Of a DNA stretch of 13,988 nt, positions 1 to 6,059 are shown in pieces (the stretch's first letter is position 1; every line of letters begins with the position of its first letter). This DNA comes from an uncultured Lachnospiraceae bacterium (GTDB lineage Bacteria > Bacillota > Clostridia > Lachnospirales > Lachnospiraceae). The stretch is from positions 1 through 13,988 of the forward strand of contig CANQEB010000038.1 in NCBI GenBank assembly GCA_947594085.1, written 5' to 3'. Position numbers and translations under genes: made by a program. The notes under the pieces are model-generated. The model was not told the DNA's origin. It saw only the letters and a list, made by a program, of their open reading frames with translations, and did no database searches.

Positions 1-457
1 TGCCACATGCCTCGAGGAGCGACAGCACTGTCTGGAGCTCTTTTTTTGTCACGTTGTCAGAGGGGCAGACGGCGGTCATGCCCTCGCCGACCATTGCTGG
101 GGTGTTTGGCATCGTGCGGATCAGCTTGATCTTCTTGCCGAACCAGCCCGTAATCGTGGCGATCGATTTGCCGGGCGCAATGGAAACGATCACCTGATTC
201 TGTGTGATGCAGTCCCGGATCTCGTGGATGACCTCCTCGTAGAATTGCGGCTTGACCGCGAGAACGACAATGTCCGCGCCGGCAGCGTCTCGGTTGTAGC
301 GCGCCGTATGCACGCCGTAGGTCTGCGCTGCGCGCGTGAGCGTTTCCTTGTGCAAAGCAGATACGATGATCTCGTCCGCGGGGATCAGTTCTTTCTTTAA
401 TATTCCGCCTATGAGCGCGGTTGCCATGTTGCCGCAGCCGATAAATCCAAGCTTCAT
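1..457 (-). CDS. proC: Pyrroline-5-carboxylate reductase, N-terminal part (cut by window edge)
   Basis: Pyrroline-5-carboxylate reductase uses NAD(P)H to reduce 1-pyrroline-5-carboxylate to proline, the last step of proline synthesis in the cytoplasm. Reading the minus strand from the ATG at 457-455 gives 152 open residues to the window edge. They begin MKLGFIGCGNMATALIGG, the Rossmann nucleotide-binding glycine motif (residues 4-18). VLAVKP follows at 65-70 and RTMPNTPAMVGEG at 114-126; both are hallmark ProC segments. About 110-120 C-terminal residues, including the dimerisation domain, are missing because the window ends. The start is supported by a purine-rich AAAGGA Shine-Dalgarno sequence about 10 bases upstream. 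The gene is divergent from the ATPase gene and has its own candidate promoter at 552-579. Nothing in the visible part is odd. Confidence 0.93.
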   Translation of the reverse strand, partial: MKLGFIGCGNMATALIGGILKKELIPADEIIVSALHKETLTRAAQTYGVHTARYNRDAAGADIVVLAVKPQFYEEVIHEIRDCITQNQVIVSIAPGKSIATITGWFGKKIKLIRTMPNTPAMVGEGMTAVCPSDNVTKKELQTVLSLLEACG

Positions 458-551
458 AATAGCTCACGTCCTTTCCTTTTCACTCGTGTTTTCAGTATCT
501 TATCAGGCAATGTTATCCTTCACAAAACTACCTGTGCAGATCTATAAATTC

Positions 552-579
552 ATTATAACTATTCTGCTCGTTTTGTCTA
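552..579 (-). promoter_or_regulatory. Candidate sigma-A-type promoter for proC
   Basis: On the minus strand, TAGACA (579-574) is followed after 16 bp by a perfect TATAAT (557-552). This matches 11 of 12 bases of the vegetative consensus. It lies about 95 bp upstream of the proC start codon, which leaves a leader of roughly 85-90 nt. The call rests on sequence match and position only. Confidence 0.5.
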
Positions 580-622
580 TGAATAAAAATAATTTTCGAG
601 AGGAAAATCAACAGTGCCGGTA

Positions 623-652
623 TTGACAGGAAGAATAATTTCTGGCTATAAT
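623..652 (+). promoter_or_regulatory. Perfect-consensus vegetative promoter for the ATPase gene
   Basis: TTGACA (623-628) and TATAAT (647-652) are both exact consensus hexamers, separated by 18 bp. Transcription is expected to start near 659, giving a leader of about 64 nt before the ATG at 723. A perfect palindrome TTTGGCCAAA at 668-677 lies just downstream of the expected start and could be an operator; that is inference. Such an exact promoter suggests strong constitutive expression unless it is repressed. Confidence 0.75.
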
Positions 653-722
653 AAATTCACAATTTATTTTGGCCAAACTTTTGCACTGTTATTTAGAAAG
701 GCGTTTTTGAAAGGAGTCTGCC

Positions 723-1997
723 ATGACATATATCAAAAGAGCCGCTGAGGATACAATCCGACGGGTTTCCAGAATGTTTCCGGTGCTTTTGCTGACGGGT
801 CCGAGGCAGGTGGGCAAGACCACCCTGTTGCAAAGACTGTCGGAGGTAGAGGGAGAGTCTGGTGTCAAACGCAAATATGTGGCGCTTGACGACCCGGATG
901 TGAGATATCTCGCGAAGCATGATCCGGCTCTATTTTTGCAGAGATACACGCCTCCGGTATTGATTGACGAGATTCAATACGCTACGGAGCTGCTTCCTTA
1001 TATCAAAATGAGTGTTGACCGTTCCAGGCGAAAGGGCGATTTCTGGCTCACGGGTTCCCAGGTGTTCCGTCTGATGAATCACGTCAGTGAGAGTCTGGCC
1101 GGACGTGTCGGTATCGTGAACCTGCTGGGACTGTCGGACGCGGAGATTTATCAGACGCCGAGCGAAGCGTTCTCGACGGACGTAGACTATCTGACGAAGC
1201 GTTTGGACGTTGCAAAACCGCGAGGGCTGAATGAGATTTATCAGAGAATCTTCAGAGGCTCCATGCCGGAGCTTTATGCGGACGAGTCAATCGACTGGGA
1301 GACATACTACCGCTCTTATGTAGACACATATCTGCAAAGGGACATCCTCGATCTGGCGAAGGTTGCCGATGAGATGCAGTTTTATAATTTCATGACGATT
1401 GTCGCGGCGCAGATCTCAAGACCGGTCGTATACGGCGAGCTGGCGGCTGCGGCGGGCATATCGGCCCCGACCGCGAAAAAATGGCTGTCCATTTTAGTCT
1501 TGTCGCGTGTCATCGTGCTGGTGCAGCCATACCACAACAATGCGCTGAAGAGGGTAGTGAAAATGCCGCTTCTTCACTTTACGGACACAGGATTGGCGGC
1601 TTATTTGTTGAAGTGGGGGAATCCGGAAGCGTTGGAAAAGGGCGCAATGTCAGGCGTATTCTTTGAGAACTATGTATTTTCAGAGATTTACAAGAGCTAC
1701 CTCAATGCGGGCAAGGAGCCGCCGATCTTTTATTACAGAGACAAAGATCAAAAGGAGATCGATCTGCTCTTATATCAAAACGGGGTACTCTCTCCGATCG
1801 AGATAAAAAAAGCTGCCTCACCGGGCATGGCGGCGATCAAGAATTTCCATGTTTTGGATTCGCTTAAAAAGCCGGAAGCATTCGACGGATTAGAGGCGCT
1901 GAAGGTGGAGGTCGGGACCGGCAGTGTCGTCTGTATGTCCGGCGATCTGTTGCCGATCGATGAGAAAAACTGGTACGTGCCGGTGTGGCTGATCTGA
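723..1997 (+). CDS. AAA+ ATPase, AAA_14 / DUF4143 family
   Basis: This 424-residue protein has the two-part layout of the AAA_14-DUF4143 family, a widespread group of bacterial and archaeal ATPases of uncertain role. The N-terminal ATPase shows Walker A GPRQVGKT (26-33), Walker B VLIDE (79-83) and a sensor-like LTGSQ (109-113). SLAGRVGIVNLLGLS, typical of the family, follows at about 124-138. The C-terminal half carries D347 followed 13 residues later by E360-I-K362, which resembles the PD-(D/E)xK nuclease-fold signature often seen at the end of DUF4143 proteins. Whether it cleaves DNA is unknown. The start is supported by AAAGGAG 9 bases upstream. There is no signal peptide or membrane segment, so it is cytoplasmic. 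It is a single-gene unit with its own perfect promoter between proC and the decarboxylase, and no antitoxin-like or nuclease partner is adjacent. The family assignment is firm; the function is not known. Confidence 0.88.
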   Translation: MTYIKRAAEDTIRRVSRMFPVLLLTGPRQVGKTTLLQRLSEVEGESGVKRKYVALDDPDVRYLAKHDPALFLQRYTPPVLIDEIQYATELLPYIKMSVDRSRRKGDFWLTGSQVFRLMNHVSESLAGRVGIVNLLGLSDAEIYQTPSEAFSTDVDYLTKRLDVAKPRGLNEIYQRIFRGSMPELYADESIDWETYYRSYVDTYLQRDILDLAKVADEMQFYNFMTIVAAQISRPVVYGELAAAAGISAPTAKKWLSILVLSRVIVLVQPYHNNALKRVVKMPLLHFTDTGLAAYLLKWGNPEALEKGAMSGVFFENYVFSEIYKSYLNAGKEPPIFYYRDKDQKEIDLLLYQNGVLSPIEIKKAASPGMAAIKNFHVLDSLKKPEAFDGLEALKVEVGTGSVVCMSGDLLPIDEKNWYVPVWLI

Positions 1998-2143
1998 GAG
2001 ATCGCAGGAAGGATTCCGTATCCTGCCCGAGGCTTACGAAGCACGGCAGACAGCGGATTATTACAGTCGACGCTGCCATGATAGAGTATACGAAACACGA
2101 AGTACGATGCAGAAGAATACAGGCGTAGAGTGAGGGAGAGACA

Positions 2144-3982
2144 ATGTCCGAATATTTGCTCGACAAACTGAATGAGTACGGCGCGTCCGATTTCTACCCG
2201 CTGCACATGCCGGGGCACAAGCGGAGGATCAGCCATTTCGGAGATCCGTTCGCGATCGACATCACGGAGATTGACGGCTTTGACGATCTCCATCACGCGC
2301 AGGGAATCTTGCTGGAAGCGCAGCGCAGGGCGGCGCGGCTGTACGGTGCGGAGGAGACGTATTATCTGGTAAACGGGAGCACTTGCGGGATTCTGACGGC
2401 AGTTGCGGCCTCGACAACAAAGGGCAGTCGGATTCTGATGGCGCGCAACAGTCACAAGTCATGTTACCATGCTGCGTTCTTGAATGACTTACATGTGACG
2501 TATGTCTATCCGCCGGTTGCAGAGATGGACGCGGCGGCAGCAAGCGCGTACAGTGTTTCGGGCGAGGGGACTCTGACGGCAAGCGCGCATAGTGTTTCGG
2601 GCGAGGGGACTCTGACGGCAAGTGCGCGCAGTGTTTCAGGCGAGGAGACTTTGACAGCAAGCGCGCGCAGTGTTTCGGACGGAGGAGTCCTGCGGGCTGG
2701 AAAGGGCTGCGGGATCTGCGGTAGTATTCGCCCGGAAGATATTGCGGAGGCGCTGCGACAGAACCCTGACATACGGGCGGTGCTTGTGACTTCGCCGACC
2801 TATGACGGCGTGGTGTCGGATATCGGCGCGATCGCGGAGGCGGTGCACAATGCGGGAGCTATTCTGATCGTGGATGAGGCGCACGGCGCACATTTTGGGA
2901 TGCATCCATATTTTCCGAGGCGGGCACTTGCCTGCGGGGCAGACATTGTGATTAACAGCCTGCACAAGACACTTCCTTCGCTGACACAGACGGCGCTTTT
3001 GCATGTACAGGGCGATCGGGTGGACCGGGAAAAGCTAAGGAAATATCTGGATATCTATCAGACCAGCAGCCCGAGCTATGTCCTGATGGCTGGCATGGAT
3101 GCCTGCATCCGATTGCTGGAGGAACAGGGCCGTGAGCTGTTTGACACATTTGCAGAGCGGTTGGAGCAGATGCGAGGTGAGCTGCGGCGGAAGCTGCGGA
3201 TATTGCGTTTGATAGATGGGGCGTGTTCCCAGGGGAGAAATGAAGCCGGACAAAGTATAGCAGATTTGAGAGATGCAGAGTTGCCGAAAAATGAGCTTAT
3301 ATATGATTTTGACCGTTCAAAAGTTTTGATTTCTACGGAGCGATGCGAGATGACTGGCCCGCAGCTCGCGGATATTTTGCGAAAAAAATATCATCTGGAG
3401 TCAGAAATGGCTGCAGCCAATTATGTGACGGCGATCATGACCATTGCAGATGAGCAAGAGGGGTTTGACCGGCTGGCGGCGGCGCTTCTGGAGATTGATA
3501 CTAAGCTGACGGCAGAGTCTAAGAATGCTCTGCCGGAGAATTCAGAAAAGAGATATAACGCCCAACAAGAGTATTGTACCTCTAAGAATGCTCTGCCGGA
3601 AAATTTAGAAAAGAGATATGACGTCCAGCAAGAGCATTGCGTTTCTAAGAATGTCCTGACGAGAAGTACAGAAACGAGAACCGACCCGGACATATTAGGA
3701 TCCAGGAATTATGGGAACGAAGACGCGCTGAGTATCCGTCAGGCACAGGAGTGTCCGACGGAGCAGATGCTGTTGTCGGACAGTGCAGGCAGAATTTCTG
3801 CGGAATATATCTATCTGTATCCCCCAGGTATTCCACTGCTTGTTCCGGGGGAGCGAATCGCGGAAGAACTGCTGTTGCGGCTTCAGCGGGAGCGGGACGC
3901 CGGGCTTACCCTGCGGGGTATGGAGGACGATAGCGGAAAAGTGGTTCGAGTCGTAAAGGAAGCGGCATGCGAGCCCGAATAA
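2144..3982 (+). CDS. Orn/Lys/Arg decarboxylase-family PLP enzyme (YaaO-like) with two repeat insertions
   Basis: This 612-residue protein is a fold-type I PLP enzyme of the Orn/Lys/Arg decarboxylase family, close in type to Bacillus YaaO/SpeA. Such enzymes decarboxylate basic amino acids to polyamine precursors, but the substrate here cannot be read from sequence. Family motifs include YPLHMPGHKR (18-27), the glycine/serine-rich VNGSTCGI region (76-83), VDEAHGAHFG (about 244-253) and SLHKTLPS, whose lysine is the expected PLP Schiff-base residue. The C-terminal domain is present, with YLYPPGIPLLVPGE near residues 556-569. Homologues are usually about 470-490 residues. The surplus comes largely from two tandem-repeat stretches, residues 133-184 and about 459-521, which interrupt the chain in linkers. 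The frame stays open through both, so this is expansion rather than decay. The start has GGGAGA about 7 bases upstream. The gene heads the yaaO-holB-rsmI type locus. Whether the enzyme is still active is uncertain. Confidence 0.87.
   Translation: MSEYLLDKLNEYGASDFYPLHMPGHKRRISHFGDPFAIDITEIDGFDDLHHAQGILLEAQRRAARLYGAEETYYLVNGSTCGILTAVAASTTKGSRILMARNSHKSCYHAAFLNDLHVTYVYPPVAEMDAAAASAYSVSGEGTLTASAHSVSGEGTLTASARSVSGEETLTASARSVSDGGVLRAGKGCGICGSIRPEDIAEALRQNPDIRAVLVTSPTYDGVVSDIGAIAEAVHNAGAILIVDEAHGAHFGMHPYFPRRALACGADIVINSLHKTLPSLTQTALLHVQGDRVDREKLRKYLDIYQTSSPSYVLMAGMDACIRLLEEQGRELFDTFAERLEQMRGELRRKLRILRLIDGACSQGRNEAGQSIADLRDAELPKNELIYDFDRSKVLISTERCEMTGPQLADILRKKYHLESEMAAANYVTAIMTIADEQEGFDRLAAALLEIDTKLTAESKNALPENSEKRYNAQQEYCTSKNALPENLEKRYDVQQEHCVSKNVLTRSTETRTDPDILGSRNYGNEDALSIRQAQECPTEQMLLSDSAGRISAEYIYLYPPGIPLLVPGERIAEELLLRLQRERDAGLTLRGMEDDSGKVVRVVKEAACEPE
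2540..2695 (+). repeat. 39-bp tandem repeat (4 copies) inside the decarboxylase gene
   Basis: Four 39-bp units run head to tail at 2540-2578, 2579-2617, 2618-2656 and 2657-2695. Units 1 and 2 differ at only 2 positions, unit 3 is more diverged, and unit 4 is degenerate in its second half. In frame they encode a 13-residue unit of the type ASAxSVSGEGTLT. The array falls in the linker between VTYVYPPV and IRPEDIAEAL of the PLP domain. Confidence 0.95.
3518..3706 (+). repeat. 63-bp tandem repeat (2 full copies plus a degenerate third) inside the decarboxylase gene
   Basis: Units begin at 3518, 3581 and 3644, a 63-bp period. Units 1 and 2 match at 53 of 63 positions by hand alignment; the third keeps the opening TCTAAGAATG and then drifts. 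They encode a 21-residue, charged and glutamine-rich unit starting SKNALPEN. The array lies between the large PLP domain and the C-terminal domain. It has no sequence in common with the 39-bp array upstream. Confidence 0.9.
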
Positions 3983-4046
3983 AACGTTGTTGCAGTTATC
4001 TGCAGGGTGAGATTTGTTTTGATAGCATGCACAAACGTATTTGCTC

Positions 4047-4142
4047 CAAAGCGGGATGACGGAAGACCCTCAAAGCGGAATGGCGAAAGAATCCCAAAGT
4101 AAGATGACGAAAGGACTCCATAGTGAGATAGCGAAAGAACTT
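4047..4142 (+). repeat. 24-bp tandem repeat (4 copies), intergenic
   Basis: Four 24-bp units occupy 4047-4070, 4071-4094, 4095-4118 and 4119-4142, each beginning CAAAG or CATAG and containing GATGRCGAAAGA-like text. Together they fill most of the space between the decarboxylase stop and the kinase promoter, ending 2 bp before the -35 region. One plus-strand frame is open through all four units and gives an eight-residue repeat, but no ribosome binding site precedes its ATG at 4056. Confidence 0.9.
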
Positions 4143-4144
4143 TG

Positions 4145-4173
4145 TGGACGATGGCACGAGGCTGTGATATACT
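4145..4173 (+). promoter_or_regulatory. Extended -10 promoter for the kinase gene
   Basis: TGGACG (4145-4150, 4 of 6 matches to TTGACA), a 17-bp spacer and TATACT (4168-4173) preceded by TGn (4165-4166) make a convincing extended -10 promoter. The start of transcription is expected near 4180, about 43 nt before the ATG. The 11 bases TGTGATATACT recur exactly in the holB promoter at 4961-4971. Confidence 0.65.
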
Positions 4174-4222
4174 GATCTTGCGCGGGAAGATATAAAAGCA
4201 AAGGATTCGTAAATATAAAAAT

Positions 4223-4822
4223 ATGGGAAAACTGTTTTATATGATGGGCAAAAGCTCATCAGGTAAAGATACAATTTATGAAGAAGTGCTTTCCAGAAGA
4301 GAGCTCGGACTGAGACCGTTTATCATGTACACAACGCGGCCGATCCGTGCAAAGGAGACGGACGGAGTACAGTATCATTTTGTCACGGTGGAGAAGCTGC
4401 GTGAAATGCAGGAGAAGAGGCAGGTCATTGAGCTTCGGGAGTACGATACTGTGTATGGGAAATGGTATTACTTCACGGCGGACGGGGACAAGATCGACAT
4501 GGAACACTATGATTATCTGGCGCTCGGGACGCTGGTATCGTTTCGGAAGGTGAGGGATTATTACGGGGCTGGTCGCGTGGTGCCGATCTACATCGAGGTG
4601 GACGACGGCAATCGGCTGGAGCGGGCATTGAAGCGTGAGCGGAAGCAGATCGTTCCGAAATACGAGGAAATGTGCCGGCGCTTTTTGGCCGATCAGGAGG
4701 ATTTTTCGGAGGAGAATATCCGTGCTGCCGGGATCACAAGGCGTTTCCGAAACGACGATGACCGACAGATCTGCATGGATGAGGTGGCGTCGTTTATTGC
4801 GCAGGAGATAGCGTCAGACTGA
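4223..4822 (+). CDS. Guanylate-kinase-like nucleotide kinase
   Basis: This 199-residue cytoplasmic protein resembles guanylate kinase, which transfers phosphate from ATP to GMP. The P-loop is GKSSSGKDT (9-17), different from the usual GPSGVGKGT but with the essential GxxxxGK spacing. TTRPIR (37-42) and DGVQYHFV (47-54) match the GMP-binding segment, including the two arginines and the tyrosine. E70 and the YxxVYGK stretch (74-80) fit the rest of the nucleotide-binding domain. R135 and neighbouring arginines could form the lid. The ATG at 4223 is preferred because the next in-frame ATG, seven codons on, would remove the first beta strand. AAGGA lies 17 bases upstream, which is unusually far and suggests weak translation or a different site. 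In Bacillus the comparable place holds thymidylate kinase (tmk). It may be a second, diverged Gmk; the true substrate is inferred. Confidence 0.78.
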   Translation: MGKLFYMMGKSSSGKDTIYEEVLSRRELGLRPFIMYTTRPIRAKETDGVQYHFVTVEKLREMQEKRQVIELREYDTVYGKWYYFTADGDKIDMEHYDYLALGTLVSFRKVRDYYGAGRVVPIYIEVDDGNRLERALKRERKQIVPKYEEMCRRFLADQEDFSEENIRAAGITRRFRNDDDRQICMDEVASFIAQEIASD

Positions 4823-4832
4823 GAAGAGCCTG

Positions 4833-4927
4833 GATTCCCACAGTAAATAGAATCTTAAGAGAACATCTGGGGAATCATGGCGATCAATGTGTCTGATTCT
4901 CACAGTAAATAAAATCTTAAGAGAACA
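4833..4927 (+). repeat. Pair of 33-bp direct repeats upstream of the holB promoter
   Basis: The 33-bp stretches 4833-4865 and 4895-4927 match at 31 positions, both beginning GATTC and ending TCTTAAGAGAACA. They are offset by 62 bp, close to six turns of B-DNA. The second copy ends 15 bp before the -35 element at 4943. They are A/T-rich with a central TCTTAAGA palindrome, so a regulator-binding role is possible but unproven. Confidence 0.88.
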
Positions 4928-4942
4928 GTGCGGTTGCAACGC

Positions 4943-4971
4943 TTCACAAGAATATGAAAATGTGATATACT
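4943..4971 (+). promoter_or_regulatory. Extended -10 promoter for the holB-ricT-trmN6-rsmI operon
   Basis: TTCACA (4943-4948), a 17-bp spacer and TATACT (4966-4971) preceded by TGn (4963-4964) form a strong extended -10 promoter. Transcription should begin near 4978, leaving about 83 nt before the holB ATG at 5061. This position rules against the in-frame ATG at 4977 as the translation start. Confidence 0.72.
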
Positions 4972-5060
4972 CATAAATGATCACATTATTTTGTGATAAT
5001 GGTAGGACCAGCAGTTGTGAAGTACGGCATGTTCGCCGCGAAGATCTGAGGAGACAGGCG

Positions 5061-6059
5061 ATGGCAGGATTTAAGGATATGATCGGGCACAAGCAGGAGA
5101 TCGCCCACCTGGAACGCGCAATAGAGACCGGCAAGGTCAGTCACGCGTATATATTTACCGGTGAGAAGGGGACGGGCAAGAAACGTCTGGCGGATGCGTT
5201 TGCCATGACGCTTCAATGCACTTCGGACGGGGAGAGACCGTGCGGAGAATGTCATTCCTGCAAGCAGGCGGCGAGCGGCAACCACCCCGATATCATCTAC
5301 ATCATCCATGAGAAGCCGGCGAGTATCGGCGTCGACGATGTTCGGGTGCAGCTTACCGGAGATATTCAGATTCGCCCTTACAATGGCAAATACAAGATTT
5401 ATATCATTCCGGAGGCGGAGAAATTGACGGTTCAGGCCCAGAATGCGATCCTGAAGACAATCGAGGAGCCGCCGGAATACGCAGTGATCATATTGCTTAC
5501 ATCGAATGAACAGGTCTTTCTCGAGACGATCCGCTCGCGCTGCGTGGTGCTGCATCTGAAGCCGGTGCCGGACGAGCAGGTCAAAGAATATTTGATGGAG
5601 CAGCTGATGGTGCCTGATTACCAGGCAGATATCTGCGTCGCGTTCGCGCAGGGAAATATCGGCAAGGCAGTGCGGCTGGCGTCTTCTGAGGATTTCGCGG
5701 CGGTCAAGGCATCGGCCATGATGCTGATCCGGAATGCGGGCAAGATGCAGATCAGCGAGCTCATTGATTATGTGAAAGAAGTCCAGGAATACAAGGTCTC
5801 GATCCAGGATTATTTGGATATCCTTGCGCTCTGGTACCGGGATATGGTATATTTCAAGGCGACGCGTGACATTGACGGAATCGTGTTCAAGGACGAGCTC
5901 CGGACGATCCGCGATACAGTCAGATATTGTACCTACGAAGGCGTTGAGGAGGTTGTGAACGCGATCGAGAGCGCGAAGGCTCGCTTGAGCGCAAATGTGA
6001 ATTTTGATCTGACAATGGAGCTTTTGTTCCTTGTCATTAAGGAGAACATACATGGTTAA
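5061..6059 (+). CDS. holB: DNA polymerase III delta' subunit (clamp loader)
   Basis: Delta' is the rigid stator of the clamp-loader complex that places the beta sliding clamp on primed DNA. The 332 residues contain P-loop-like GEKGTGK (34-40), a four-cysteine zinc module C53-x7-C61-x2-C64-x2-C67, a sensor-region segment AQNAILKTIEEPPEY (126-140) and the SRC motif (159-161) that contacts the neighbouring ATP site. These are standard for DnaX/HolB proteins, and length is normal. The start at 5061 is chosen over an in-frame ATG at 4977 for three reasons. GAGGAGA sits 6 bases upstream. MAGFKDMIGHKQEI is the usual N-terminus. The earlier ATG lies at the expected transcription start. The last 8 bases overlap ricT, so the two are translationally coupled. 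It is the first gene of the housekeeping operon. Confidence 0.95.
   Translation: MAGFKDMIGHKQEIAHLERAIETGKVSHAYIFTGEKGTGKKRLADAFAMTLQCTSDGERPCGECHSCKQAASGNHPDIIYIIHEKPASIGVDDVRVQLTGDIQIRPYNGKYKIYIIPEAEKLTVQAQNAILKTIEEPPEYAVIILLTSNEQVFLETIRSRCVVLHLKPVPDEQVKEYLMEQLMVPDYQADICVAFAQGNIGKAVRLASSEDFAAVKASAMMLIRNAGKMQISELIDYVKEVQEYKVSIQDYLDILALWYRDMVYFKATRDIDGIVFKDELRTIRDTVRYCTYEGVEEVVNAIESAKARLSANVNFDLTMELLFLVIKENIHG

Noticed and set aside
336..626. 96-residue plus-strand frame across the proC start and divergent promoter region
   Set aside because: It overlaps the proC N-terminus antisense and runs through both promoters; no ribosome site.
1998..2143. Possible terminator (GCAGGA/TCCTGC at 2004-2026) and possible promoter between the ATPase and decarboxylase genes
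   Set aside because: The hairpin has no T-run, and candidate -10/-35 hexamers have poor spacing, so neither can be called with confidence.
3991..4020. Small TGCAG-TTAT-CTGCA hairpin followed by a T-rich stretch after the decarboxylase stop
   Set aside because: The stem is only 5 bp and the T-rich stretch starts several bases away; too weak for a terminator call.
4047..4142. CRISPR-like array
   Set aside because: Units abut directly with no unique spacers, so this is a simple tandem repeat; the same holds for 2540-2695 and 3518-3706.
4977..5060. Upstream ATG that would add 28 residues to HolB
   Set aside because: It lies at the expected transcription start of the promoter at 4943-4971 and lacks a Shine-Dalgarno sequence, while 5061 has one.
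4986..6053. 355-residue open frame on the minus strand opposite holB
   Set aside because: It mirrors the holB coding strand, has no recognisable domain or ribosome site, and HolB is unmistakable on the plus strand.
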